Source: JBBROS01 sp963752225 (lineage in GTDB: Bacteria; Pseudomonadota; Alphaproteobacteria; Acetobacterales; Acetobacteraceae). Taken from it: a stretch of DNA of 64,000 nt. Within the stretch, counting starts at the first letter, position 1, and each line of letters opens with the position of its first letter. The position numbers and the translations under genes are program-made. The stretch is taken from positions 124,001-188,000 of the forward strand of contig CAVVXS010000016.1 in NCBI GenBank assembly GCA_963752225.1, in the 5' to 3' direction. The notes beneath the pieces were generated by a model that saw nothing but the letters and a program-made list of their open reading frames with translations, was not told the origin of the DNA and ran no database searches. This document shows, piece after piece, positions 32,701 through 40,225 of this stretch.

Positions 32701-35700
32701 CGAGCGCGATCGGCAGCGTGGCCGACACGATCACAAACGACATCACCCAAGCGTTCATCAACGGCAACGGCGCCGCGGTGAACTGGGGCAACATTATCCA
32801 AGGCATCGAAAGCCAGATTGCTGGGCTGATTGCCAAGCTGCTTATCGTCAACCCGCTCCTGAACGCCTTGGATGGCGGTTCGCGCAGCACATTTGCAAGC
32901 GTGGGCGGGATCCTCGGAAATCTGTTCGGCAACAGCGCGGGTGGTGATCTCGTAACGGCGGCTGCAGCGACTGGCGGATCGGTGGCGACGCTGGCAGGCG
33001 CCTTCGACAGAAGCGCTGCTACCAATGCGGCTCTCGGTAACACCGGGACCTACGGTGTGGCCACCGCCGATCAGGTTGCAGCGGCTGGAGGCGGCGGTGG
33101 CAGCGGTCTGAGTGCTGGCGTGGGCCTGCTGGGTGTCGGATCGAAACTGCTGGGCGGCTCCAGCTTGACATCGGGCCTATCCAACTTCGTCAGCAGCATT
33201 GGCAACACGATCGCCAATTACGCCGCCGGTGCCTTGTCGAATTTAGTCGGTAGCACCGTGGCGAGCACGGCCACAAATCTAGCGTTGAACGCGGCCGGAC
33301 CTGGGATCTACGGCGTCGAGACGGCCGGCCAGTTTGCTGCCGGCGTGGGGGTGACCGAAGCGTCTGCCGCAGGCCTCACCGGTGCTGCAACCGATGCCGC
33401 GGTGTCGGCAGCGGCATCGGGCGCCGGCGCAGCGGGCACTGAGGCTGCAGCGACCGCCGCTATCGGCACGGCCACAAGCACCATTGCCACGGCGTTGCCG
33501 CTGATCGGCGCCGGCATTACGGTGGTGTCTGACCTGATCCAAGGCAACTACCGCGGCGCTGGCCTAGTCGCCGGCGGCACGGCTGTGGGCGCGGCAATCG
33601 GATCCATCGTGCCTGGGATCGGCACGGCGATCGGCGCGGCCGTCGGCGCCGTCGTGGGCGGCCTGATCGATGCGGTCTTCCCGCAGCACCCGAAAAACCC
33701 CTATCAGGACACCGAGGTCGACGTCGTCGGAGGCCACGTCAGGTCTGGCAAGGTCGTGAGCCAGCTTGAAAACTCTGATGCCGCGCAAGCCAGCGTCGAT
33801 GAGTTCGGCAAGCAGCTTGACGACTATATGTCGAAGGTCGGCATCGTCATCACCAACGCCGACAGCACGATCGGTCACGTCGGCGACCATATCAAAGGGC
33901 TCACCCAGGTCGACAACGTCGGCGCGCTGTTCAAGACCCTGAACTTCGCCAACGATCCCAACGACACCAGCAACTTTGGCGTGGCCAAGGGTGCGCTGGT
34001 CGGGATGAACTTCAACAGCATCGGTGACCTGAACACCGAGCTCGCGAAGATCGCGGCGTTCAGCGATTCGATGTCGGCGCTGGGCATTAAGCTCAACTCG
34101 GTCGGCACCGACCTGACAAACATCTCAGTTGCGAGCGTGAGCCTGACCGGGGCTCTGCAGGAGCAGGCGGCGGCTACAAGCGCTGATGGCACCACTGCGG
34201 TGGGTGGCACGGCCTATGACCCCTCGACCCCGCAGAGCCAGTTGCGCATCGCCTTGGCGCATGATCTGCCGGGTCAGTCGTTCGCCAACGTGGACGCGCT
34301 GTCGGCCGAAATCGACAAGGTCAACCAGTTCGTCAACGGCACCATCCCGGGGCTGCTGAACCCCATCCTGAAGTCGACCAGCCAACTGCAGCAGCAGATC
34401 GCTGACACCAACCAGACTTACGGTCAGGCCATCATCCAGGCTCAAAAATATGGGCTTGAGACGCAGGCGCTGATCGATGCTCAGACCAAGGCCGACAACC
34501 TGATTCTGGCGGACGGCCGCAAACAGCTTGACCAGCAGGTGTCGGGATTCCAGAGCCGCGCCATCGTGGCCAGCGGCGTCGATCCGACGACGGCGTTCCA
34601 AGCCACCTTCGCGGTCGACCAGATCAAGCGCGACCAGGAGCGGGACGCGTTCATTAAGTCGCTCACGGACGTCTATGGCGACAGCGTCAAATCGACCCAG
34701 TATTTCTTGGATAGCGTCTCGACGCTGAACGGCGCGCTGTTCAACGAGGCTCAGTCGTCAATCGACGCGTTCAACCGGCAGCAGCAGACTAACGCGCTGT
34801 CGATCCAAGCGACCGTGGCCAGCGTCCATGCTCGAGGCTACGCGGCGCAGGGCGATCAGCAGACATCGGACCTCATCAACTTCGACGCCAAGGCGGCACA
34901 GGAGCGCGACAGCTACGCGAACCAGCTGACGTCGGCTTTCGGGAGCGCTTACGCCCAAACCGCTGATTATCAGCAGGCCCTGGTCGACCTTGAGACGGTG
35001 CAGCAGGAAGAGCGGGCGAACATCGTCACGAGGTATGCTCAGGCCGGCACCCAGGCGGTGCAAACCGCGGCGCAGGCACAAGCGACCCTTGCTCAGCAGA
35101 TTGCCGCGCAGGCTCAACAAATCAGCCAGCAGTTGGCAACCGGTGTCAGCGTGGCGAGCGTGCACGCACGCGGCGCCGCGGCGCAGGGTGACCAGCAAGC
35201 GGCTGACCTGATCAACTTCGATGCCAAGGCGCTGCAGGAGCAGTACACCTACACCCAGCAGCTGATCGCCACTTATGGCGATTCTTACGCTCAGACGGCC
35301 GACTACCAGCAGGCGCTGGTCGACCTTGAGACGATCCAGCAGGAAGAGCGCGCCGGCATCGTTAAGAAATACGCCGACCAGGCCACACAGGCGGTGCAAG
35401 CGGCGGCGCAGCAGCAAGCCCAGGCCTTGTCGCAGGCGCAAAACAACGTCTCGTCGCTGTTCGACAACCTGACCAGCTACGCGCAAAAGCTCAAAGTTGG
35501 CGCCGACAGCCCGCTATCGCCGCTTGACCAGTATGCGGCTGCTTCAAGCCAGTTCAACGCGGTGTCGGGCGCCGCGGCCGCCGGCGATTACAGTTCGGCC
35601 TCAAAGCTGACGACCTACGCTGACGCGCTGATCTCAAGCTCGAGGGCGGTGAACGGCTCCGGTGTCGGCTACAGCCAAGACGTCGCCCGGGTGCTCGATG

Positions 35701-35861
35701 CGCTGGGCAATGTCTCGACGGCCAGCGATGCACTGACGACGTCGGCGCTGCGGCAAATCCAGCAGGAAGCAACGGCCAAGACGGTCGATGCCATCAGCGC
35801 GCTGCAGGATGAGGTGCGGCTGCTTCGGCGGGAGATTGCGCAGCAGGCTCGGGCGGCGTGA
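29748..35861 (+). CDS. giant tail tape-measure protein with lytic-transglycosylase-like domain
   Basis: The 2037-aa protein has a lambda-gpH/tape-measure N-terminus (QLVQFFSSVEGGQSIITAFVQQGHQIGD, ~residues 195-225). A transglycosylase-like segment follows (~510-650: AARLYGAEAVLNPDGSYKDSPTGPIGPFQV ... VVLAVVAYHDGE). The lambda tape-measure C-terminal pattern ITQAFINGNGAAVNWGNIIQGIESQIAGLIAKLL lies at ~1000-1045, and a Gly/Ala hydrophobic segment at ~1276-1311. The C-terminus holds two ~112-aa tandem repeats starting VASVHARG (~1690 and ~1802). Tape-measure length sets tail length, about 0.15 nm per residue in known phages. No other tail gene is present. Confidence 0.85.
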   Translation: MAAQRTISLRLGLEQAAEVKAGLESLGATGSATFDRLSAGLQKLGATNSSAIVGALERITRAAQAAQAATGQAAANQFAGVQGPSSVDDYSKRAADVQAYGAQLDALRAKFNPLFAASKQYETTLAEIGQAEKVGAISAAEAAAARDRVTASYAQSNAPLVAGTAATKANSDALRDSAVSAGNAAFAQRQLGVQLVQFFSSVEGGQSIITAFVQQGHQIGDVALSTGTGLRGIGTAAAGLFTAVGGLPTLLTVGVVGGIVAVGVAAESQGRRLVDLQEQLRATHDGYQALAVATEDAARRAAASSTLTATAARQAAQAISSARYFSGTSDDIERLTKLSADLARVWNTDVATAAGKLRDAINDPAAAAKKFADEGLPGFNDALTRTVTALQASGRGSEALQAVLTTLQSKFKGAADDGTPLQKALHDLSLAFSGAETDGKGFANSIGSVVTSAATLAVEALTGVLNKLNVAIDALAKASKAVQPSIDAEIAAQNAALAGVMNRGGSSTVSAGRITSFADLPASAQGFIGSAASQYRVDPNLAARLYGAEAVLNPDGSYKDSPTGPIGPFQVARTTFNQMPDFAGQNIRDNQVNANAGLSLFSKLLDKYGDVVLAVVAYHDGETLVDHVLNGDTNRTTGEPYAPSQAALDEAQRVTKGYSGTGRGSGVNPNVTSATVGAGGDLLSAPIGGGFAGGIRNDTSANVDAADKERAALNLLADARQKLIESRDKFQSALDDPNAHLSAEQVTAYKAAIADLNGKLNDAITPAQAYIRSLKDQGAAAAAETAGDKALADVRQHLAELERSTGVAVTPAERAQAEAQAIDNLSASLRATEADLTRQTANQTALAAAYDHGDQAVLTATATQQAYQVLLQKFPQDSAAIQAALPDLTAKYEALARSAAEVGVAQQNAAARDNLDILAAESATLGQNADQRTKLIAVMRAEQDMHRKFGDVLPQEAQDYIDLTARTADATATYQHQQQALNDLTSAIGSVADTITNDITQAFINGNGAAVNWGNIIQGIESQIAGLIAKLLIVNPLLNALDGGSRSTFASVGGILGNLFGNSAGGDLVTAAAATGGSVATLAGAFDRSAATNAALGNTGTYGVATADQVAAAGGGGGSGLSAGVGLLGVGSKLLGGSSLTSGLSNFVSSIGNTIANYAAGALSNLVGSTVASTATNLALNAAGPGIYGVETAGQFAAGVGVTEASAAGLTGAATDAAVSAAASGAGAAGTEAAATAAIGTATSTIATALPLIGAGITVVSDLIQGNYRGAGLVAGGTAVGAAIGSIVPGIGTAIGAAVGAVVGGLIDAVFPQHPKNPYQDTEVDVVGGHVRSGKVVSQLENSDAAQASVDEFGKQLDDYMSKVGIVITNADSTIGHVGDHIKGLTQVDNVGALFKTLNFANDPNDTSNFGVAKGALVGMNFNSIGDLNTELAKIAAFSDSMSALGIKLNSVGTDLTNISVASVSLTGALQEQAAATSADGTTAVGGTAYDPSTPQSQLRIALAHDLPGQSFANVDALSAEIDKVNQFVNGTIPGLLNPILKSTSQLQQQIADTNQTYGQAIIQAQKYGLETQALIDAQTKADNLILADGRKQLDQQVSGFQSRAIVASGVDPTTAFQATFAVDQIKRDQERDAFIKSLTDVYGDSVKSTQYFLDSVSTLNGALFNEAQSSIDAFNRQQQTNALSIQATVASVHARGYAAQGDQQTSDLINFDAKAAQERDSYANQLTSAFGSAYAQTADYQQALVDLETVQQEERANIVTRYAQAGTQAVQTAAQAQATLAQQIAAQAQQISQQLATGVSVASVHARGAAAQGDQQAADLINFDAKALQEQYTYTQQLIATYGDSYAQTADYQQALVDLETIQQEERAGIVKKYADQATQAVQAAAQQQAQALSQAQNNVSSLFDNLTSYAQKLKVGADSPLSPLDQYAAASSQFNAVSGAAAAGDYSSASKLTTYADALISSSRAVNGSGVGYSQDVARVLDALGNVSTASDALTTSALRQIQQEATAKTVDAISALQDEVRLLRREIAQQARAA

Positions 35862-35912
35862 GCAAGAGGCGAGCAGAGCGTAATTCCGTCTACTAGCAAG
35901 ACCGCGGCAGCA

Positions 35913-36320
35913 TCACGGCTTTGCAGGATGAACAGCAATTCCTGTCTGGACCGCCGATAATCCCGCTTGGAAGGCACTTAGCTGGTTCGCTGACGATGCT
36001 AAAAGCATCGCTGCGACGCCGATTACCACGGCGATTGTCACGCCGGCTATGGTCAAAGTGCTGTTACGAAGTTCCGCCTTCGTGGGTTGGCCAGCCATCG
36101 TCGTCTTGATGTCAGCCAAGGCGGCGCTTATGGCAGTGAGTTGCGAGTGAACCGCCTCAATCTGCTTCTCGTTCTGGTCCAATCGATATTGCGTGAAGGG
36201 ATCCATCTCCGGATCATGGGGATCGTCACCGCTCAAGGCAACATTTCCAGTCACCGGCTGGCCTGGCTCGCCGCCTGCAGTGGATATGAACGGTACAACA
36301 TTATCCGAGTATTCGGCCAT
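35913..36320 (-). CDS. small coiled-coil membrane protein
   Basis: This 135-aa protein has an acidic N-terminus, a helical segment YRLDQNEKQIEAVHSQLTAISAALADIKTTM and one transmembrane helix LTIAGVTIAVVIGVAAMLLASS. The coiled-coil-plus-TM layout resembles XhlA-like phage membrane proteins, but identity is not clear. It begins directly after the stop of the zinc-motif gene (TAG then ATG) on the minus strand at the right end of the element. Confidence 0.6.
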   Translation of the reverse strand: MAEYSDNVVPFISTAGGEPGQPVTGNVALSGDDPHDPEMDPFTQYRLDQNEKQIEAVHSQLTAISAALADIKTTMAGQPTKAELRNSTLTIAGVTIAVVIGVAAMLLASSANQLSAFQAGLSAVQTGIAVHPAKP

Positions 36321-36617
36321 CTAAGCGGCGCCAGTCTCGATTGTCTGGAGGTATTTTTCGAACGTGGGCCCATCTTGCCAGCGTAGATGGCCACAGACGA
36401 TGCAATACAGCATCGTGCAATTAAATGCACCTTTGACGGTTCTGTCGGACACATCCCTTATAGAGGCAAACGGTGTTGCAGGAGGTTCGATGTGAGCGAA
36501 CGCCAGGGTCCAACGGTTACTGCTACACACTGGACACGGCTGCATTGGCTTCTTCGCAAGAAGCCGGACAACTCGCTCGGCACGGGTCTCAGCGGGCGTG
36601 ACTGGCCCTTCACTCAT
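36321..36617 (-). CDS. zinc-ribbon-like hypothetical protein
   Basis: The 98-aa protein contains two CxxC knuckles, CPVCSSNRWTLAF (~28-40) and CIVCGHLRWQ (~72-81), spaced as in a zinc ribbon. A short segment FEKYLQTIE follows. It is the first gene of a two-gene minus-strand unit with the coiled-coil membrane protein. It may be cargo; no family is recognised. Confidence 0.6.
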   Translation of the reverse strand: MSEGPVTPAETRAERVVRLLAKKPMQPCPVCSSNRWTLAFAHIEPPATPFASIRDVSDRTVKGAFNCTMLYCIVCGHLRWQDGPTFEKYLQTIETGAA

Positions 36618-36653
36618 GACGAGACGCTCTCAAACAGAGTGTGATCAGCAGCT

Positions 36654-36671
36654 AGTCCGCACAGAGTCCGC
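36654..36671. repeat. paired AGTCCGC arm-type site, right end
   Basis: AGTCCGC at 36654-36660 and 36665-36671 repeats the left-end pair with the same 11-bp period. It lies about 50 bp inside attR. Confidence 0.6.
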
Positions 36672-36721
36672 ACATTGAGAAAATTAAAGCGCAGCCGTAA
36701 CCAAATCCCGATAACTTCTTG

Positions 36722-36775
36722 AGACGGTGGCGCGCCCGGAAAGACTTCGAACTTCCAACCCCCAAATTCGTAGTC
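36722..36775. repeat. attR: element-borne 3' half of tRNA-Arg
   Basis: These 54 bp repeat 15289-15341 with one extra T (in the T-loop region) and one A in place of G (anticodon stem). They rebuild the 3' half of the tRNA gene after integration. Confidence 0.85.
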
Positions 36776-36805
36776 TGGTGCTCTATCCAATTGAGCTACG
36801 GGCGC
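36728..36805 (-). tRNA. tRNA-Arg(ACG), rebuilt by integration, 8-nt T-loop
   Basis: On the minus strand the acceptor GCGCCCG pairs with CGGGCGC. The D-arm is GCTC-AATTGGATA-GAGC and the anticodon arm is CCAGA-CTACGAA-TTTGG, with anticodon ACG. The T-arm is GGAAG-TTCGAAGT-CTTTC, then G and an encoded CCA, 78 nt in all. The T-loop has 8 nt instead of the universal 7, and the anticodon stem has a G-U pair. The displaced host half at attL has neither change. The element supplied the altered 3' half. Confidence 0.85.
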
Positions 36806-36876
36806 CGCGACGGAGGCGGCGGTTTAGCCCAGCGACCTTGGCGGTGCAAGGGGGCGCCGACGGCAGGGCCGCCGGC

Positions 36877-37356
36877 TCAGGCGGGGCCGCGGGCGATCGG
36901 CGGCACGAACAGGGGCGCGGTGTCCCAGGGGAACAGCACCCAGGTGTCCTGCGGCACTTCCACCACCCAGGTGTCGGCCACCCCGGCGCCGGCGGGCTTG
37001 GCGTAGAGGCACGCGAAATAAGCGCGCGGCAGCATCGATCGCACCAGCTTGGCGGTCGCCCCGCTATCCACCAGGTCGTCGATGATGGCGAAGCCGGTGC
37101 CGTCGCCCGCGGCCAGCGGCGCCTTCAGCACCTTCGCCTCGCCCTGCGACTCCTCCTCGTAGCTGGCGACGCTGACGCACTCGACCAGCCGGCAATCGAG
37201 CTCGCGGGCGACGATCGCGGTCGGGATCAGGCCGCCGCGGCTGATGGCGACCAGGCCGGTCCAGGGTCCCATCGGCAGCAGCACCGACGCCAAGCTGCGG
37301 GCGTCGCGATGCAGCTGATCCCAGGTGACGGTGGCGTAGGCGCGAGCGCCGCTCAA
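36877..37356 (-). CDS. gpt: xanthine-guanine phosphoribosyltransferase
   Basis: The 159-aa enzyme reads YATVTWDQLHRDARSLASVLLPMGPWTGLVAISRGGLIPTAIVARELD. The PRPP-binding loop is FAIIDDLVDSGATAKLVR, and the C-terminus is WVLFPWDT. It salvages guanine and xanthine to GMP and XMP. Length and motifs fit Gpt. The start is a TTG (37356) overlapping the csaA stop by 4 nt; no in-frame ATG closer fits. It lies just upstream of tRNA-Arg on the same strand. Confidence 0.9.
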   Translation of the reverse strand: MSGARAYATVTWDQLHRDARSLASVLLPMGPWTGLVAISRGGLIPTAIVARELDCRLVECVSVASYEEESQGEAKVLKAPLAAGDGTGFAIIDDLVDSGATAKLVRSMLPRAYFACLYAKPAGAGVADTWVVEVPQDTWVLFPWDTAPLFVPPIARGPA

Positions 37357-37688
37357 AACAGCTTGCCCCCGTTCGGCACCGGCAAGGTGGGCGCGATCAG
37401 CACCACGGCGCCGTCGCCATCCGGCAGGCCGAGCGTCAACACTTCGCTCATGAACGGGCCGATTTGGCGCGGCGCGAAGTTCACCACGGCGCAGACTTGG
37501 CGGCCGACAAGCTGTTCCGCATCGTAGTGCGTGGTGATCTGCGCCGAGGAGCGCTTGACCCCGAGCGGGTCGCCGAAATCGATCCACAGCTTGAAGGCCG
37601 GCTTGCGCGCTTGCGGAAAGGGTTGCGCGTCCACCACCGTGCCCACCCGGATGTCGACCCGCTCGAAGTCCTCGTAGGTGATCTGCAT
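37353..37688 (-). CDS. csaA: CsaA-like tRNA-binding domain protein
   Basis: The 111-aa protein is a stand-alone tRNA-binding OB fold: YEDFERVDIRVGTVVDAQPFPQARKPAFKLWIDFGDPLGVKRSSAQIT ... VNFAPRQIGPFMSEVLTLGLPDGDGAVVLI. CsaA proteins dimerise, bind tRNA and have been reported as export chaperones. Length and all strand motifs are complete. It is the first gene of a two-gene unit with gpt. Confidence 0.9.
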   Translation of the reverse strand: MQITYEDFERVDIRVGTVVDAQPFPQARKPAFKLWIDFGDPLGVKRSSAQITTHYDAEQLVGRQVCAVVNFAPRQIGPFMSEVLTLGLPDGDGAVVLIAPTLPVPNGGKLF

Positions 37689-37768
37689 GGCCCATCATCG
37701 GGGCGGGCGCGCGGGTTGCCAACCCTTCACCCCCATGCAATGCGTTTTCCTCCGCCGGGAGTTCTTGC

Positions 37769-38542
37769 ATGACCGCTGCAGCCTTGCCGCAAACGCCGCC
37801 ATTCCGCCTCGATGGCAAGCGCGCTTTGGTGACCGGCGCCAGCTCCGGCATCGGCGAGGCGGCGGCGGTGGCGCTGGCGCAGGCCGGCGCGGACGTTCTG
37901 CTGGCGGCGCGGCGGCTCGATGCGATGCAGGCGACGGTCGAGGCGCTGCGCGGCGCCGGGTTGAAGGCCGAGGCGGTGGCGATGGATGTGACCGACCGCG
38001 CGGCCACGCGCGCCGCGATCGCCGCTCACGGACCGTTCGACATCCTGGTCAACAATGCCGGCCGCAACACGCGGGAGCCGTTCCTCGAGATCAGCGATGC
38101 GGCGCTCGACGCCATGCTCGACCTCAACGTGCGCGCGGCCTTCACGGTGGCGCAGGCCGTGGCGCAAGGGATGGTCGCGGCCGGGCGCGGCGGCGTCATC
38201 ATCAACATGGGCTCCATGAACGGCCACGTCGCGCGTGAGACGATCACCGCCTACACCGCGACCAAGCATGCGATCGAAGGGCTGACGAAGGGCATGGCGC
38301 TCGAGCTCGGCCCGCATGGCATCCGCGTCGTGACGGTATGCCCGACCTGGATCGCAACCCCGTTGGTGCGGCCGTTGCTGGACGACCCGGCGACGGCAGC
38401 GATGATGAAGTCCCGCTTGCCGATCGGCCGGGTCGGCGAGGTCGAGGACCTGATGGGGGTGATCGTGTTCCTGGCCTCGCCGGCGGCGGCGATGGTGACC
38501 GGCTCGCCGATGCTGGTCGATGGCGGGATGACGGCACACTAA
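37769..38542 (+). CDS. SDR-family oxidoreductase (gluconate 5-dehydrogenase-like)
   Basis: The 257-aa classical SDR has cofactor motif VTGASSGIGEAAA (~21-33), NNAG (ILVNNAGRN), catalytic Ser in NMGSMNGHV and Tyr-x3-Lys in AYTATKHAIEG (~161-171). The end LVDGGMTAH is usual. The overall pattern resembles gluconate 5-dehydrogenase or 3-oxoacyl-ACP reductase-like enzymes. The substrate is not determined. It leads a plus-strand run with a gamma-glutamyltransferase and an amidase. Confidence 0.88.
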   Translation: MTAAALPQTPPFRLDGKRALVTGASSGIGEAAAVALAQAGADVLLAARRLDAMQATVEALRGAGLKAEAVAMDVTDRAATRAAIAAHGPFDILVNNAGRNTREPFLEISDAALDAMLDLNVRAAFTVAQAVAQGMVAAGRGGVIINMGSMNGHVARETITAYTATKHAIEGLTKGMALELGPHGIRVVTVCPTWIATPLVRPLLDDPATAAMMKSRLPIGRVGEVEDLMGVIVFLASPAAAMVTGSPMLVDGGMTAH

Positions 38543-38623
38543 GCGGCTTCGTCCGGGGCGGAATCGCGAAGCGATCCCGGGCGAGCAGCCGCGCGAAACA
38601 GCGAGCGCGAGCGGATTTTGCCT

Positions 38624-40222
38624 ATGCGAGACTTCCATTTTCCCGGGCGCAGCCCGGTCTATTCCACGCACGGCATGGCGGCGACGGCGATGCCGGCGGC
38701 GACGCTGACGGCGCTCGACGTGCTGCGCGCCGGCGGCAACGCGATGGACGCGGCGGTCGCGGCCGTGGCCGTGCTGGGCGTGATCGAGCCGCAATCCACC
38801 GGGATCGGCGGCGACTGCTTCTGCCTGTATGCGCCGAAGGGCTCGGACGCGATCGTCGCGCTGAACGGCTCCGGGCGAGCGCCGGCAGCGGCCAGCATCG
38901 ACTGGTTCGAGGATCGCGGCATCGACGCGCTGGAGAACACCTCGCCGCATACCGTGACGGTTCCGGGCGCCGTCTCGGCCTGGGAAAAGCTGCTGGCCGG
39001 GCATGGCACCAAGGGCCTGGACGAGCTGTTGCAGCCGGCGATCCGCTTCGCCGAGGAGGGCTGGCCGGTGCATAGCCGGGTGGCGTCGGACTGGGCCAAG
39101 CTCGAGGACAAGCTGCGGAAGAACGGCGCCGAAGCGTTCCTGCCGCAGGGCGCGGCACCTCGGCCGGGCGACCTGTTCGTGCAGCGCCCGCTCGCGGAAA
39201 CGCTGCGCACGATCGCCAAGCAGGGCAGCCGCGGCTTCTACGAGGGCGCGGTTGCGGCCGACATGGTGGCGACCTTGCGCGCCCATGGCGGGCTGCACAC
39301 CGAGGCGGATTTCGCCGGCGGCCGCAGCGTCGCCGAGTTCGTGACGCCGATCCGGGGGCAGTTCCGCGGCCACGAGGTCTGGCAGTGCCCGCCGAACGGC
39401 TCCGGGCTGATGGTGCTGATGCTGCTCGGCATTCTGGATGGCTGGGAGCCGGCGCCCGGCGGGCCGCTCGATCCGCTGCGGCTGCACCGGCATCTGGAGG
39501 CGGCGCGGCTGGTCTATCGGGACCGCGACGCGTTCCTGGCGGACCCGGCGCAGGCCGACGTGCCGGTGGCGCACCTGACCAGCCCGGAATACCTGGCCGG
39601 GCTGCGCCGGCTGATCCGCGACGACGTGGCGATGGCGCACATGCCGGCACCGGGTGAGGCGATGCTGCCGGCGCACAAGGACACGACCTACCTCTGCGTC
39701 GTGGATCGCGACGGCAATGCCTGCAGCTTCATCAACTCCCTATTCCAGGGCTTCGGGTCGGGGATCCTGGCGGCGAACTCGGGGGTCATGCTCCAGAATC
39801 GCGGCTTCGGCTTCCGGGTGCAGCGCGGGCATCCGAACTGCATCGCGCCGAACAAGCGGCCGATGCACACCATCATCCCCGGCATGGTGACGAAGAACGG
39901 CCGCGCGCTGATGCCCTATGGCGTGATGGGCGGTCATTTCCAGCCGATGGGACAGAGCTGGTTCCTGGCCAACATGTTCGACCACGGGCTCGACATCCAA
40001 CAGGCGCTCGACCTGCCGCGGGTGTTTCCTTACCAGGGGAAAGTCGAAGTCGAGCGGGGCGTGCCGGACAGTGCGGTGCGGGCCTTGGCGGCGATGGGGC
40101 ACGAGATCGTCGCCGCCGACCGGCCGCATGGCGGCGGCCAGGCGATCTGGATCGACGAGACGCGCGGAGTGCTGGTCGGCGGCTCCGAGCCGCGCAAGGA
40201 CGGCATGGCGTTGGGGTACTAG
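38624..40222 (+). CDS. gamma-glutamyltransferase family protein
   Basis: The 532-aa Ntn-hydrolase precursor has the large-subunit start YSTHGMAATAMPAATLTALDVLRAGGNAMDAAVAAVAVLGVIEPQSTGIGGDCF. The autocleavage/nucleophile Thr is in AHKDTTYLCVVDRDGNACS (~residue 355), followed by PNKRPMHTIIPGM. No N-terminal signal peptide is visible, so it is probably cytoplasmic and may act on a non-glutathione amide. The ATG at 38624 follows GAGCGGA. The amidase gene follows after 3 nt. Confidence 0.9.
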   Translation: MRDFHFPGRSPVYSTHGMAATAMPAATLTALDVLRAGGNAMDAAVAAVAVLGVIEPQSTGIGGDCFCLYAPKGSDAIVALNGSGRAPAAASIDWFEDRGIDALENTSPHTVTVPGAVSAWEKLLAGHGTKGLDELLQPAIRFAEEGWPVHSRVASDWAKLEDKLRKNGAEAFLPQGAAPRPGDLFVQRPLAETLRTIAKQGSRGFYEGAVAADMVATLRAHGGLHTEADFAGGRSVAEFVTPIRGQFRGHEVWQCPPNGSGLMVLMLLGILDGWEPAPGGPLDPLRLHRHLEAARLVYRDRDAFLADPAQADVPVAHLTSPEYLAGLRRLIRDDVAMAHMPAPGEAMLPAHKDTTYLCVVDRDGNACSFINSLFQGFGSGILAANSGVMLQNRGFGFRVQRGHPNCIAPNKRPMHTIIPGMVTKNGRALMPYGVMGGHFQPMGQSWFLANMFDHGLDIQQALDLPRVFPYQGKVEVERGVPDSAVRALAAMGHEIVAADRPHGGGQAIWIDETRGVLVGGSEPRKDGMALGY

Positions 40223-40225
40223 ACG

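Larger units (their letters stand above)
15289..36775. mobile_element. integrated phage satellite-like element (or deleted prophage) in tRNA-Arg
   Basis: A ~21.4-kb element is bounded by near-identical direct repeats of the 3' half of tRNA-Arg(ACG). Next to attL is a tyrosine integrase. Inside are small HTH/AlpA-like genes, a XRE repressor, a primase/helicase-like protein, a terminase small subunit and a very large tape-measure protein. Large terminase, portal, capsid, tail tube, baseplate and lysis genes are absent. Integrase-AlpA-primase-TerS is the layout of Gram-negative phage-inducible islands; a prophage that lost its morphogenesis block is the alternative. Parts of it (16.9-18.6 kb) are visibly less GC-rich than the flanks. 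Confidence 0.85.

Noticed and set aside
34815..35490. CRISPR-like or assembly-duplication interpretation of the repeats
   Set aside because: Units are ~336 nt, diverged, in frame and within a single long coding sequence, so they are protein repeats.
37357..38007. Fusion of a long N-terminus to Gpt across csaA
   Set aside because: It is antisense/alternate-frame to csaA and the SDR gene; Gpt length is complete from the TTG at 37356.
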